Source: Cytospora piceicola (taxonomy: Eukaryota > Ascomycota > Sordariomycetes > Diaporthales > Cytosporaceae). Taken from it: a DNA stretch of 64,000 nucleotides. The stretch spans positions 124,001 to 188,000 of the forward strand of contig JALQBC010000051.1 of assembly GCA_023375675.1 (NCBI GenBank), given 5' to 3'. Position numbers and translations under genes: made by a program. Below, one piece after another: positions 46,851 through 60,782 of this stretch (position 1 is the first letter of the stretch; each line of letters starts with the position of its first letter). The notes under the pieces are model-generated. The model was not told where the DNA came from, did no database searches, and was given only the letters and a program-made list of their open reading frames with translations.

Positions 46851-47388
46851 ATGAATAAATTAGAGATACCACAGAGTCGAAACGACTCACTGAACGATGC
46901 CAGAATGATAGTCTTACCGAAACAGCTGCTCTCAGATGAGTACATGTGGTGTCTACTGCCCCGGGTTGCTTCAAACGGCCACGAAATTCGATGGTATGGC
47001 AGCAACCAGGAGAAGCTTACGACCACGGAGAGCTGCCAATCGTCAACAAGACGTCGTTCGACGGCTAGGTCCTTGTTTGCATGTTATGGATCCCAATCCG
47101 TGAAGGACTATTAAGGGTTTCGATGGTACATTCAGGACTAACAGTCACAGATCGCGATGCATCAAAGCAGTGTAGGTGATCATAACCCTTCGTTTTGGTA
47201 TTCCCATTTGCCGCCAAATGAATGGCGAACTAGATGATTCCATGAGACATTCCTGAAGCCACGCCGTTTCGTAGGCCCACGAATGCGCAAGTGCAAAAGT
47301 TTTTCCCGTCCCTTGTAGTATCCACCGTTTGCTCCGTCCGTCCGTCCAACCCATGCGTCAATCAATCAATCAACTCGAAAGACATCGC
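46851..47388. other. intergenic between convergent genes
   Basis: 3' flanks of the chitinase and ubiquitin-S27a genes; no gene seen. Confidence 0.5.
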
Positions 47389-48792
<1,404 letters not shown>

Positions 48793-49631
48793 ATGCCTAA
48801 GAAGGTGTGTACTTGCTCTCCCCATTGCTCCCGCGCGGCATGGTATGGACTTGATGCAACGCTGCAAACGATTGAGTCGACCATTTCACCTTGAATGGTG
48901 TTTGAGGTCGACTTGTTGTCCACTGCTGCCGCCGTCATTTCCACGCCATGCCGATGTCGCGAAATCCTTGACTGCAAAGCATCACGTACTGACCTTCGTC
49001 TTCCCACTACAGAGAAAGAACAACGGACGCAACAAGAAGGGTCGTGGCCACGTCAAGCCCATCCGTTGCTCCAACTGCTCGCGATGCACGCCCAAGGACA
49101 AGGCTATCAAGAGATTCACCATCCGCAACATGGTTGAGTCTGCTGCTATCCGTATGTCAAGACAAGCCAGCCACTGGCTGCAACTTAAAAACCCTCCCCT
49201 GCGAAGCGCGAGTCCACAATTGCTAACATACATCCACAGGTGACATCTCTGACGCCTCGGTCTTCGCCGAGTACACCGTCCCCAAGATGTACCTCAAGCT
49301 GCAGTACTGCGTCTCTTGCGCCATTCACGGCAAGATCGTTCGGTACGTTTGTCCTAGATGGAGGACAACTGTGTCTGGCGAGGTGTCATGGCTGCCTTCT
49401 GGGCAATCCGTGCACCTTGTCGACACAGGCGGCTGAGAAGAACCTTGGCGGCAACGAACTCCATCAAATATGTAAACCCCCACACTCGAGAACCATGTAA
49501 GCTGACAGAATCACCATAGTGTCCGTTCCGTTGTCGGTCGTCGCAACCGTGCTCCTCCCCCTCGTGTCAGGTACAACAAGGACGGCAAGAAGATCACCCC
49601 TACCCAGGGTGGCAAGACCACCACCGCCTAA
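48793..49631 (+). CDS. RPS26: 40S ribosomal protein S26 (eS26)
   Basis: Small-subunit protein at the mRNA exit channel. Four exons, 48793-48804, 49013-49151, 49240-49342 and 49520-49631, give 121 aa. Exon 1 is only four codons (MPKK) and is followed by a 208-nt intron, typical of fungal ribosomal protein genes. Motifs: [17 protein letters not shown], the zinc-binding [42 protein letters not shown] and [17 protein letters not shown]. Length and order match eS26 throughout. The final residues are a short GGKTTTA tail. Confidence 0.97.
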
Positions 49632-51455
49632 ATTACCCAATGAAGGCTGGTCGTAGTTTGATTCTTCGAACCCAACAAAAAAGATCGTGAGGGTCATGGG
49701 AAAAACGGATTTGGCATGGCATTGGCATTGACACGACTTGAATGACGTGAATGCAACGGCAGGGAACGGCGTATCTGGGGCCACTCTTTATCAGGTGGCG
49801 TAGGGTTCAGTTTTCCGCAGCTACCGGTCAATATCAAAGACACTTCGCCCGTTGAGGGCAAAACAATCATCAACGCTCTCAGTACTTCGTGCCTATGTGA
49901 TATGATGTGAATAGTGAGAATGGTGGTGCAGTCTGCAGACTGACTTGATGTGTTTGAACTTCCGGCATGACATGTCAGCGGACTCGAAAGGCCTTCTCCA
50001 ACCCGGGGGCTCTTGGCCTCTTCCGCCCGCTTATTAAATGTTGCCATCGTCAACAGAATTGGCCCTGTCCAGACGGGTTTCAACGGTCCACTTCGTGTGG
50101 CCACCTTCACCTTAGTGAACTTGGCTAACCACTTGAACGAATCTGTATTGCCGAGACGTCTCCGTTCTTCTCAACACGCATGTTTCCCATTCTCTACCCG
50201 TCCTTTTCATCCATCAACACGGCATTCGACATATCAACCCTCAATTCCCCAGCAACACTCCTTCGATAGGTAGGTACAGAGGGTATCTGCCCATACGAAG
50301 AGCTCTCATGCATACCCCTTGTCAACGAAGATCGACCGCAGCCCTACGCCGGATATGCACGTACATGTGTGGTAGATGCGCTTTGACTTATGGACGTCTT
50401 GGCCCGAACACGTTTCCATATAGGCCAAGCAATATCGACGAGGATGTTTTCTGAAGGGCTGTTCGGCGGCCTGCGTTCACATATCAGCTTTTCCTGTGGC
50501 CAGTCGGAAAGCTTGAACACCTCTACGTAAGAAGTGATATTGTGGCACCCAATGATGGGGAAATATCAGGGTATCTCTTGGGCTCTGTGGCAAAGTTGGA
50601 GCTGGTGGGTTTCTTGTAGGTTTGCTGGTCTATTCTGAACGTCTGTGACTGGCAGTACAGAGGCAACGAATGAACATTCTTGATACAGTGCCGGTCCACA
50701 TCATATGGTGGGATTTGGCTGTTCCAGGCTGCCACAGGGAGCACTTGAGCTCTAGCTCTAGGCAACCTGCAGAGCGAGTGGTGCTGCCAGGTGAATATCT
50801 CAAGCATGCTGAGCAAGAAAACAACTTCAAAGAAGACAGACACACAGAACCTATGAAGATAGACAAACTAGCTATAGGTAGGGCAGTAGGCAACCCAAAT
50901 TGCAGACTATCCTGCACCTCATCGATACCTTGCGACATATATGAGTTACAAATCCATGCTTTATCACTGATAAGTCTAAGTAAAGTTTGAGTACCTAAGT
51001 AATTTGGAATCGGTTAATGGCATAGCCTTTACTCTAAAGTTTCTAGTAAGCTGCCCAGGTACGTACCTAAATTTCAATTACAAGGCATGAAGCTACCTAG
51101 ATAGGTACGTACCTTCCAGGTTACCACAGGTTGGCTTCCTTTCAGCCATCACATGCACCCGACAAGACGCTGCGTTTCGACAAGAAGCTTCCTTTCGACA
51201 AGCTGCCTTTGACCAGTTGACAAGAAGCTTCATTTCGACGAAAATCTCCCTTTCGATGTGAACCTATCTAAGACGAAACGAACATTCAGCCCCGACAATC
51301 CAGCAAACGACATTTGCCATATCCCCAGCCTAAAAGGCGATCAAGCTCTTTCCACGACACAAACAATCATAGAAGCCGACACAACTCAGGCGCCGCTGGC
51401 ACCAACGCCACCATCCTCCTCCAACCAAGCAAACAACACAGTGACAACGACAGGA
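49632..51455. other. intergenic
   Basis: No supported gene in 1.8 kb. Around 51060-51120 the TACGTACCTAGGTA-type motifs recur. At 51160-51245, GAAGCTTC(C/A)TTTCGACA is repeated three times just upstream of the F-box gene. Confidence 0.45.
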
Positions 51456-52987
51456 ATGTCGCCGCCTTTGGAAGTGAGCGGTGACAGCCATGTCTTGGCT
51501 TTGCCGAATGAACTCATAGACAGGGTTGCCGAGTGCTTGTTTCCCCCAGTTGAGTTGTCCACCGACGACAATATGGCAGAATCGCGACGCGCCCTGCTCA
51601 GACTCTCTCTGGTGTCTAAGCGACTGCACGACGTCACAGCACCCAAAATCTTCTTCCACATACATGTTGGCAGCGCGAGGAAGTTTTCTCAGCTCGTCTC
51701 CAAATTGCTCGCAAGACCAGAGCTCCTTCGTCTTATTCAGAAACTATCACTCAGCCCGACAATCTGTCGATGTGCACATCATCCAGCTGGCTGGTGCATC
51801 AGATATGGCGACAGATATGTCCGCCGGAACTTGGCTTGGCTCGTGACGGAGAGCTTACAATCTAGAAGAGCTATCACTGAACCTAAAGACATGCAAGGAG
51901 TGCTACAAGCTGGAGGACGGCATCTGGGAACCCAGCCTCGTGGACGATGATTTCACGAGTACACGAAATCTGGTGGGGGAACAGCGTCAGTTATCGTATC
52001 TTTTATGAGTATCTTGCGTTCCCAATATTGTCTTACAATCGCATCTCGCCGAAACTCAAGGCAATCTATATTGCCAGCTCGAGACCGCAAGCCGCCGTGG
52101 AGAGATCTTCTGCCCTCTTTTCCATTCCATCACTGCGCAAAGTTGTCTGGCTACAAGATCCTGGAACATATTGGGTGCAACGCTATCACTGTAACCGATG
52201 CTTTGTGGACATCGATGACTACACCCATATCAAAACCTTCGACCTACAGAGGACTGGCATCACGCCTAGGGGAGTTTGCAACTTCTGCACAGTGTTTCCA
52301 GCCCTACAGAATCTCAGCATCACCAACGACAGGGCTTGGACACACGTGTTGTATGTGGAAGAACGAAGAGAGGTGGTGGAGAAGATGGACATCAGCTCAA
52401 GCCTAGCAAGGATGACAGACCTTACTCAGCTTTCTCTGAACTATCACACGCACTTCGGAGAGGATAATCAAAATGTGCCACCTGCTCAGGCGCTGGGACC
52501 GAGTGGGGGGATCACAGGCCTCGAGAACCTCGAGAACCTCACCAAGCTGACAATCGGGATGCATTTACTAATGCGCTGCATCAATCCTGTAGCTACAGGA
52601 AGCCTTAGTGCCAGCCCACTGAGCCCAGGCGTCCTCCCAAAGTCCCTGAGAGAACTCCAGCTCTACACCTGCTTCAGCTGCTGGTCCCACGAAGACGCCG
52701 AGCCCGCCGAGTCAACCATCACGTTCTTGGAAGACCTGGACCGGAAGGCGGACCGCTTTCCTCACCTCGAGCAGGTCCTCTATTTCTGCGAGACGCCGTG
52801 GTGGGTTGGCTATCATATGGAGCCCGGCGACAGTCACAGAAGAAGGGACAAGAAGACTGGAGAGATCTGGCTTGCTGGCTGCCTAGAGACTTGTGCTATT
52901 TCGTTTCTTGCCAAAGGCCTTTACTTCCGGGCACGCGAGAGCTCCAAGTTCTCATGCGCAGATCACAGCACGAACGGGTACTGTTGA
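51456..52987 (+). pseudogene. F-box/leucine-rich-repeat-like gene with two frame breaks
   Basis: Starts at ATG 51456 (MSPPLEVSGDSHVLALPNEL). The F-box (LALPNELIDRVAECLFPP ... RLSLVSKRLHDVTAPKIFFH) would link substrates to an SCF ubiquitin ligase. The first frame is protein-like to about 51850. The next part, NLEELSLNLKTCKECYKLED...EPSLVDDDF, is in the +1 frame (51853-52005). From about 51990 a third frame takes over (YRIFYEYLAFPILSYNRISP ... LRKVVWLQDPGTYWVQRY ... LTQLSLNYH) to a stop at 52985-52987. The step near 51851 looks like a one-base insertion (GGAGAGCTT). The junction near 51990 also lacks a proper GT-AG pair. Either a recent pseudogene, sequencing errors, or introns I could not see. 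Confidence 0.6.
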
Positions 52988-53858
52988 GGTGTCCTATGCT
53001 CCGTACTCGGGGATAGTATCTACGCAGTACAGTAGTACTACCAATGGTGTGGAAACAGGGACATATGAAGTACGCAGGCATGACGATGCCGGTGTAGGAT
53101 ACCTTGGTGGATATTCTTACGGGAGGGAAGGGCTCTGAGCTTAATCGTTTCGGTATTATCGACGTCGATGGGGGCATGGTACTGTGGATTCCGGGGATCT
53201 TTGTGTCGTTTGTTGCGCGAGAACGGCCCCGTGGTTTGTGGTGCTCAGGTGGTCCACAGCTCTTCACGATCATCGATCATCGGCTACATTTTCTTTGAGA
53301 AGTTTCTCAGTGTACAATAAATACTCACAAGGACTGGAAAACCCTACAATAGCTACTAGATCCATGGAATTCCAGTTCAGTCTATTAAGACATCGGGCTA
53401 GCCCAATATTTGACTCTTGCACGAGATTCTCTACAGATGTTATGCAGGACAGTGTGCTAAGCGGCGTGGATTCATCGTTACCGACCAACTACCTAAGTAC
53501 AGACTAATGGGCATTAATACAGTACCTAGGCCATGATTACGAGGTTTCAATAATATTACGTGAAATAACAAAGCTAAGTAAGAAAGATGAAAGGGAAAGG
53601 CACACTGCAGGTGATAGAAGAGGAAGACTGGACGATGTACTTAGGTAGTCGGTAGGGTTAGGGTCCGATGACTAACAGACGCTACTGTTATGTATTTGTT
53701 AGCGCAGTCTCCTAAGCCCAGGCAGTTGCTTAACATCCTTTGATTGACATCTTGCACCCACGAGTCACAACAGTCACATCGTTTGGATTTCAAAAACCAG
53801 AGTTCAAGGTCTTTCCTTACCGTCACCAAATACTCGATACCGTAAGCCTGCTAGCAAG
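52988..53858. other. intergenic
   Basis: No supported gene; 3' flank of the F-box gene and upstream region of the ankyrin gene. Confidence 0.45.
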
Positions 53859-54652
53859 ATGAGTAACCAACAGGAGGATGGGACTTCCAGCCCTGGGGCA
53901 GCATCGTCGCTGCCCCCTGCAGCCCTCGAGCTCGCGATGCGGATGTACAACGCCGCGCGGGAGGGCAATATCGAGCTCCTTCAACAGGCCATTCTTGCTG
54001 GTCTGCCAGCCAACATGACCAATGAGAAAGGAGACACCTTGGTATGGGGCCTTGCTTGGATCGGATCATGAGTGATCAACCCCTGTCACACCCCCTGTCC
54101 GCTGTGCCAAGCATCTCATCAATGATCTCTATTACAACTTGAAGCTAACCATGAGAGGGGGCAGCTCATGCTCGCGGCATACTACGGCCACGCCGAGCTG
54201 GTCAAGTTTCTGATACAGCACGGGGCGGATCCCAACAGACTGAACGACCGTCTTCAGAGCCCGCTTGCGGGAGCTGTTTTCAAGAAGGAGGATGGAGTTA
54301 TCGAGGTGAGCCAATACAGCCAACCACCCCCCCCCCCAGGGGCCCCCTTTTCTTCTTGTAGCATGCTTGGTAGATACAAGGGCTATGGTGCCCCTTTGCT
54401 ATCACGGCCCACGATATAGTCTACAAGCTTTGTTCTGCTCTCCTTTGTCACGTCCCTGGCTCAACATTGTTATAGGTTCTTGTGGAGGGCGGGGCTGATC
54501 CAGACTATGGCACACCATCGGCGCTTGAATGCATTGCCATGTTCAAGCAGGAGGACCAATGGAAGGCAAAGTTTGAATCTGCCCCTGGTCGAGGAAAGGC
54601 TGGCCCGGCCAACAACGAGGCGCAGAAAGATCCTGGCCAAGACCAGTCATAA
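53859..54652 (+). CDS. small ankyrin-repeat protein
   Basis: Three exons, 53859-54041, 54165-54305 and 54476-54652, all joined in phase 0, give 166 aa. Two to three ankyrin repeats are visible: YNAAREGNIELLQQAILAGL, then LLMLAAYYGHAELVKFLIQHGADPN, then LAGAVFKKEDGVIEVLVEGGADPD. The exon borders fall inside repeats. The tail is Lys/Gln/Gly-rich (KFESAPGRGKAGPANNE). It is a cytosolic protein-protein adaptor by family; partner unknown. Intron 2 has a run of 10 Cs at about 54327-54336. Confidence 0.85.
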
Positions 54653-55046
54653 AAGCTTTGAAAGAAAATCAATATATTTAAGGCTTCACACGATGAACCT
54701 CCTTTCTCCCTGGCATCATCCAATGGATTTAACCAGTTGACTTTTGCCTCGAGTTGCTGGGACATGACGCTTCTGTCCTGTGCAGGGTCTTCCTTTACCG
54801 GCATGTCTCTGTCATGTCTCTCTTTCGGATCCGCCAACAAGAACTCTAATATGAGATATGATCAGCCGAATCCTTTGTTGCCATGTTTCCAGAAACCAGG
54901 CTTGATGAAACTTGCTTACTCGTCAACTCCTTCGAGAGCCTGGGCAGCGTGGCCCAACGTAACTGATACAATCGCTGATATAATGCGGATCATACCGCTC
55001 CATGTTATTGATTCTTTGCCCCAGGTATCAAATTCCTGTATAAACA
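54653..55046. other. intergenic
   Basis: No supported gene; presumably the 5' flank of the small Cys-rich gene. Confidence 0.4.
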
Positions 55047-55348
55047 ATGTGTAAGTGGGCATCCTCTAACATATCCTATCTCTACATTAGTTAACACAAC
55101 TTCCGTGATGCCTAGGCATTGAATACAGAGTCAAGAACTACTGCCCCTCATGCAGAGCAGAGCACTCCATGTCCAGCACCTGCAAGATGTGTCCCGAAGC
55201 TGAGATGAAAGGGACTGGGATCTGCAAGAACGTGAAGGGGGAGATGATACTGTTGAAGTGGCTCTGCAACAAGGACCGATGTGAGCAAACTGCAAATCGG
55301 AAGTGGTGGAGGGCATGTCGAATAAGAGAAAGCAGAGGCAGTTCGTGA
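55047..55348 (+). CDS. tiny Cys-rich protein with split start
   Basis: Predicted 78 aa from two exons: a four-base first exon (ATGT, 55047-55050) and 55116-55348. The 65-nt intron has a perfect GTAAGTG donor, a CTCTAACAT branch site and a CCTAG acceptor. The joined protein begins MCIEYRVKNYCPSCRAEH and continues TCKMCPEAE, GICKN and LKWLCNKDRC, a Cys-rich pattern that could bind zinc. Without splicing, the frame MCKWASSN... ends after 15 codons. The first 12 nt are identical to those of the gene at 21503. Family not recognised; small size keeps confidence moderate. Confidence 0.45.
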
Positions 55349-55912
55349 TGGTCTGGTTTGGCCTCGGTTCCTCATTGCCCGGAAAGACAACACATGGACA
55401 CGAAGACACACATGGCTTGATATGCCTAGCTTACAAAAGGGTCCAAGCTATCACAATGTGGATAAGTCCTGAAACATATTGATAGCCATGGGGGAGCTTG
55501 GTGGAATTACTACCCATAAGTTGGAGCTATTATATGCCGTCTTACTCATCAACGTAATACCAACCCAGTGCTCGCCTACTTTGCCGGAGGGAGAACACGG
55601 GCGTTACATTACGTATAAGTGAGGACCACGGGAATACTCTCGGTTTTGCAACGGGTTTGCAACGTTCCTCTTTTGGTGTCTTAGTGCAACGGGTCCTTCT
55701 TGTGCTGTGACAGCGGGGACGCCTTGGAATCCTTCCCCCCACCCGTCCCCGCATAATGGTCAAGATAGCTGCCGAGGTCAGGAAGCAGAGAGGAGGCTGG
55801 CAGGTCTTCATAAACAACGTCAACTTCCTCTCGCTCCCAGAAGTACTTTGATAGCTGTCAACAATCATCATAGTTGTGCCTCCGCAGACTGTTTCGACAG
55901 AACACCATCAAT
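55349..55912. other. intergenic
   Basis: No supported gene. Confidence 0.4.
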
Positions 55913-57409
55913 ATGCCCACATCGCCCTCAACCTCAGCCAACACGGCCGCTCTGATCCAGTACGTGACCGACGACCTTACGCCGGAATCCGTACCGAGGG
56001 AAGTATGGCTCCGCACTGAAGACCTGTTCCTAGACTGGCTTGGGTCAGCCCTAGCCTCGAGGGGTACTCACCCGATTCCCGTTTTCGAGGCCACAGCCAG
56101 ACAGATGGGGCCCAAGGAGGGCACGGCACAAGTGTTCGCCAACGGGTCGACATCGAGTCCGTACTGGGCCGCGTGGACGAACGCGGCCTCAAGCCACACG
56201 CTCGAGCAGGACGATGTGCACAATGGCAGTGTCTTGCACCCTGCAACGTGAGTTGCCACCCCCTCCTCTTACCCGGGTTACTTCACGAGACTCGTCAGGT
56301 GGACACTGAACCAGCCCACCAGCGTGGTCTTCCCCGCCGTGCTCGCAGCGGCCCAGGACAACAACAAGACGGGGGCCGAGGTGCTCCTGGCCAGCATAGC
56401 AGGCTACGAGGCCGGGGTCCGCATCGCCGAGTCCATGGGCCGCTCGCACTACCGGGCCTTCCACACCACCGCCACGGTCGGCACCGCCGCCGCCGCCGTG
56501 GCCGTCGGGAAGCTGCTCGGCCTCGACCGCGGCCGGCTGCTCTCCGCCCTCGGGACGGCCGGCGCCCAGGCCGGCGGGGTCTGGGCCTTCATGCGGAGCG
56601 GCGCGGGCGACACCAAGCAGCTCCACTGCGCGCACGCCGCCGCGGGCGGCCTCCTCAGCGCGTACATGGCGAGGGGCGGGCTCGCGGGGGCGCCCGACGT
56701 CATCGAGGGGCCCGGGGGGCTGATGCGGAGCATGGCCGGGGGCGATGTCGACGCGGCGAGGCTGAGCGACGGGCTGGGCGAGAGGTGGGCCGTGCTGGAG
56801 ACCAGCTTCAAGTTCCACGCCTGCTGTCGGCACACGCACCCCGCCGCGGACGCCCTGCTGGATGCGATCGAGAGGCACGGGATCAAGGACCCGATGGTGG
56901 AGATCAAGAGTGTCGTCGCGCATGTCCACCAGGTCGCGATAGACGTCCTCGGCCCGGTGGACGCGGCGGCCCCGCCAAAGACGGTGCACACGGCCAAGTT
57001 CAGCATGAAGTCGACGCTTGCCCTGATCGCGCTGAGGAGGAGCGCGGGTCTGGTGGACTTTGAGGAGTTTGCCCTTACGGACCCGAGCGTGCTTGAGTTT
57101 AGGGATCGGGTGAGCATGGTGCTGGATCCTGTGGTCGATGGGGTGTATCCCAAGCGATGGCTGGGACGGGTTCAGCTGGAGTTGAACGATGGCAGAGTCG
57201 TGAGAGGTGCTTGCGATGAGCCTAAAGGGGACCCGGGCAATACACTCAGTCGACCGGAGCTGGAAGACAAGTTCAGAAGACTTGTTTCTTATCCAGGAAC
57301 AAGTCCTGTGCGCGAGATTGAGAAGATCATCGCATGGTGTTGGGCCCTCAGAGATGGCAACACTGGACAGGCTGGACAGGGCTGTACCGTGCCTGGTATT
57401 GCCTTGTAG
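55913..57409 (+). CDS. MmgE/PrpD-family enzyme
   Basis: Two exons, 55913-56247 and 56323-57409 (75-nt intron), encode 473 aa. The family includes 2-methylcitrate dehydratase and cis-aconitate decarboxylase, which act on tricarboxylic acids. Visible family motifs: LFLDWLGSALASRG and SHTLEQDDVHNGSVLHPATVV near residues 95-115 (the catalytic Asp/His region). Others are AGYEAGVRIAESMGRSHYRA, FHTTATVGTAAAAVAVGKLL, GVWAFMRSGAGDTKQLHCAHA and FKFHACCRHTHPAADALLDA. All key parts of the helical and lid domains are present and the length is normal. No mitochondrial presequence is obvious. No propionate genes lie nearby, so a methylcitrate role cannot be assumed; decarboxylase or another relative is equally possible. 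Confidence 0.88.
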
Positions 57410-58266
57410 ACTAAGTAGCTTGGTATAACGTTGTGGATGAAGATGTAAGCAGCACTGAGGACCCTGAATAATGGCGACATGCTTATGCAGATTGCGCAAC
57501 CAACGTTTAGCCAAAGGAAGAGGCGCATCCACCGGGCCGCGCCGTTAGATCTGTGCTTATAGGTCCATAGTCACAACTCATAGCCCACCTACTTGATTAA
57601 ATACACACTTGCCGGATCTGGGTTTCACGATAGCCTCATTAGCTCGTGCATATATGTAGTCTATACATCTGCCATCTACATATATATTCTGCGTACATGT
57701 TGGACTCCTTCTCCTCGCCCCTATCTGTAGCGGGCCCTAGTCGTCTAATCTCTGCTAGATTTGTAATCAGTTGGCCACATTGGCCCGTCAGGCCCGTTGC
57801 CGGACTTTGATTATGACATGAATCCGCACAAATTTGTAATCCAACACAAGATGATTGGCGACATGTCTCAGTGTTGTGGATCATCCCTTGGACGGGGGCA
57901 CCTGGTACATGGAGCAACGTGTTACACATTCAAGGTGGCACTCAGGGTTCGCGGTGGAGCACGAGAGACTAGCCGTCTAGTGTACAGTCTGAAGACTGAG
58001 TCCTGAATTCCGATGATGATATGTGTACACTTCACGTGAAGGCAGAAAAGTTACTCGGGTAGCAGGAAACAGTGAACAGGCCTCTTGACTTCCTATATAT
58101 AATTTGGCCGTCCCATATCTTCTGGGTTACCACCGATTGAGCTCGAACTTCTCACAACCTCAATTCTGAATCAACCCAATTCTGCACTAACAACTTTTTT
58201 CTTCTCATCATCTAGTGAATATCGCCACACTTGCACAACATCAACCCCCTTTTCCAATCCACGAAA
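57410..58266. other. intergenic, with TATA box at 58094-58102
   Basis: No gene. TATATATAA at 58094-58102 lies about 170 bp before the ATG at 58267 and is followed by a C/T/A-rich leader, the probable promoter of the DUF1993 gene. Confidence 0.5.
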
Positions 58267-58889
58267 ATGGCCGGCATCACCTTCTACGATGCTTACTTCC
58301 CCACCTTCATCAAGGCCGTGGACGCCCTCGAGTCCATTCTGCTGAGGACGCAGACTTATGCCAAGGAGAACGGCATCGACGCCGACGAATATGTCTCGGC
58401 CACGCTTGCCGCAGACATGAATGCGCTGCCCTTCCAGGTCCAGATCGCCTCCAGCATGGTCAAGAAGTGCGTGAACAGGCTCACGGGCGCCGCCCCCGAG
58501 GAGTGGAAGGACGACGAGACCACGTTCGAACAGCTGATTGCCCGGGCCAAGAGGACTGCTGAGCTGGTGAAGAGCGTCCGCCCGGAGGACATCAACGGCA
58601 GGGAGGGCGAAGTGATAAACTTGTAAGTTTCTAAGAAGCCAGCCACCCTTCCGTGCCTCTGCAAGGAACTCCCCCGAAGGAAGGAATCACAGTTGATAAT
58701 TACTGACACGGAACCAGCCAACTTGGACCCTTCAACAAGGACATGGTGACCGTAAACTACGTCACCTGTATGGTCTTGCCCAACCTCTTCTTCCATGTCT
58801 CGACCACGTATGCCATCTTGCGCATGAAAGGTGTGCCGCTGGGTAAGATGGACTACCTGACGCCCTTCATGGGGCCCTACATCAGTTAA
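58267..58889 (+). CDS. DUF1993 family protein
   Basis: Two exons, 58267-58622 and 58718-58889 (95-nt intron), give 175 aa. The family, about 170 residues, is a four-helix bundle related to DinB-like proteins with unknown function, common in fungi and bacteria. Motifs: FYDAYFPTFIKAVDALESIL, LAADMNALPFQVQIASSMVKK, TFEQLIARAKRTAELVKSVRPEDI, the conserved GPFNKDMVTVNYVTCMVLPNLFFHVSTTYAILR and a LGKMDYL end. A strong TATA box and leader suggest good expression. No signal peptide. Confidence 0.88.
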
Positions 58890-59661
58890 GGAAAAGAGCC
58901 GGAGCCAGAGAAATACCATGAGCTGTAATGGAACGACTGGACAGGGCGGGTGGTTCGGCAAATGAGCACAGAGTATAACACCACGTGTTCTGATATTTAT
59001 AAGGAGCCACAGTATGAAGCTGCATAGCAGAGCTTGAGAAGCACAATATAAGCCTTTGAGGCTTTTGACTACAGAGGATCCAGGGAGCCATGTGATGCCT
59101 GATCGCAATTTTACGACGAATAGTCCCAATGTTGAGTCCAAGTTATCGGTCTTTTCGAGATCCTAAGATGAGTTGCGTGCACCTCAAGTGCTTCGGAGAC
59201 ATATTATGTTATAGTGATTGGCGAACATCATTTGTCAGTTTCGAGTGAGCGAACTAGCAAAGAACTCACCTGAAGTGCTAGGTACTTAAAGCACCTACTT
59301 GTGTACTATTATTTAGACCGAATGCATTGAACTGTAGGGGGCAAGCTGCCCACAGAGCCTGGGAGCTTGGAGCAAAGTACCACCATCTGATCACCGTTTT
59401 TGTATGAGTTTGTTTTTTTTCAGCAGTTCCAGGTCAAGGCTGAAGCAACCCTTGGGAACTTGACGAAAACTAGTACCGACCATGCCTCTCCCCTTCATCA
59501 TTCCCAGCATCTGCCGCCAGACAATACACAAAGCCTGCCTTCTGGATGGATTCCGAAATTGTCCTTCTGTCATGAGATATAAGGTGGTCGCTATTGCACA
59601 GCAATAGCGGTTCCGTTTTTGCGTCACACCTTCGCTTCTTCGTCTCAAATTTCTCACCTTC
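58890..59661. other. intergenic
   Basis: No supported gene. Confidence 0.4.
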
Positions 59662-60169
59662 ATGGTCATTTCCAATTGCACTATCCACACAGCCGTCGAA
59701 GACGTCTCTATGAGCTGCGCTAGCGATGACAGCGAGCGGCGGCACTTGAGCTCCACCGCAAACTCAGGTATGTACACAGCAGCACCCTCGAGGTCACTCT
59801 ATTCTCTTCCATCTGTTAAACGAGCACACTCTGAACAGTTCTTCCTCATGCTTCACAGTGAAGCTTCTCCCCGGCCACGTCGACAAGTGCCACTTGACTG
59901 TTGACCTTGCCAATCGCGAACCCCCTCGACCTAGGCCACAACAATTGCTTCCGAACCTGTACCGGGAACTCGAGACCTGCCTGGATCAAGAGGAGGAGGA
60001 TATGCAGGAGAGGGCGGTGCTGGGTATTTTCAAGCGTCTCGGAGCGGAGCTGCTCGACGTCTTCCTTTCAAGCATTGTCTTGGTTTTTCCGCGATCTCCT
60101 TCGACGCTCCCGCAAAGACGAAGAGGATGTGATGGACGAAATGATGTGGGGACTCTTATGACTGGGTAG
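59662..60169 (+). CDS. hypothetical small protein
   Basis: Two exons, 59662-59767 and 59859-60169 (91-nt intron, GTATGT donor and CACAG acceptor), give 138 aa. The first exon is Ser/Asp/Cys-rich without a signal peptide. The second holds LLPNLYRELETCLDQEEEDM and FKRLGAELLDVFLSSIVLVF, an amphipathic then hydrophobic pair. The segment order (a LYR-like helix, acidic run, hydrophobic end) loosely recalls the gene at 60783, so the two may be distant relatives. An alternative +1 end (DLLRRSRKDEEDVMDEMMWG) is also protein-like; the 3' end is uncertain. Confidence 0.4.
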
Positions 60170-60782
60170 ATGAATTGTAACATCACTGGACTGAGGGCTA
60201 GGTTGATAGATGGAAGAAGGCGGCCTCACTCACAAAGGGGTAGAGTGAAGGAGGATGAACACGCATGGGCCAAGTAGGAAGACATTATGGCAAGACGGAC
60301 AGCTACATATTGTTTGCCACATTAGAGGAATAACAGTGCGCAAGAAGTTCTATCTATCAACTGTACCACTGGTAAGCTTGTCCAGTAAGTACGATAGCTC
60401 CAAGTCACGGCTTAAGCTCCGTGTTGATCTATACGCTGTAAGCCACCACCGTTTACCGGGTGCTCCGTTTTGCAGCTTCCAAGCTGGCGAAGATAACTGA
60501 ACACCTGACCTTGGTTTCATTACAGGGGCTACAATCTTTTTTGATGGTGTCTTCTGTTACGGCAGCTTGATATCTGTTTTCCAAAGGGAGCAGCAGATAC
60601 ACGCAATACACGATCCCCCATCCACCGTATCGCCCCAGGGTCTCTTGGATCTTTCGGGAACGTCTGCAAAATATAAAAGCAAATCGTCATACAACACGAG
60701 AAGAAACTGGCTTGTTGTCAACTAGACGAGATTTATCTGGTCACACCCCATTGCAATCACTCCCGGGCCACGATCCCACGCC
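60170..60782. other. intergenic
   Basis: No supported gene. Confidence 0.4.

Noticed and set aside
50523..50843. 106-codon frame with a hydrophobic head, minus strand
   Set aside because: No ATG at its start and no splice support.
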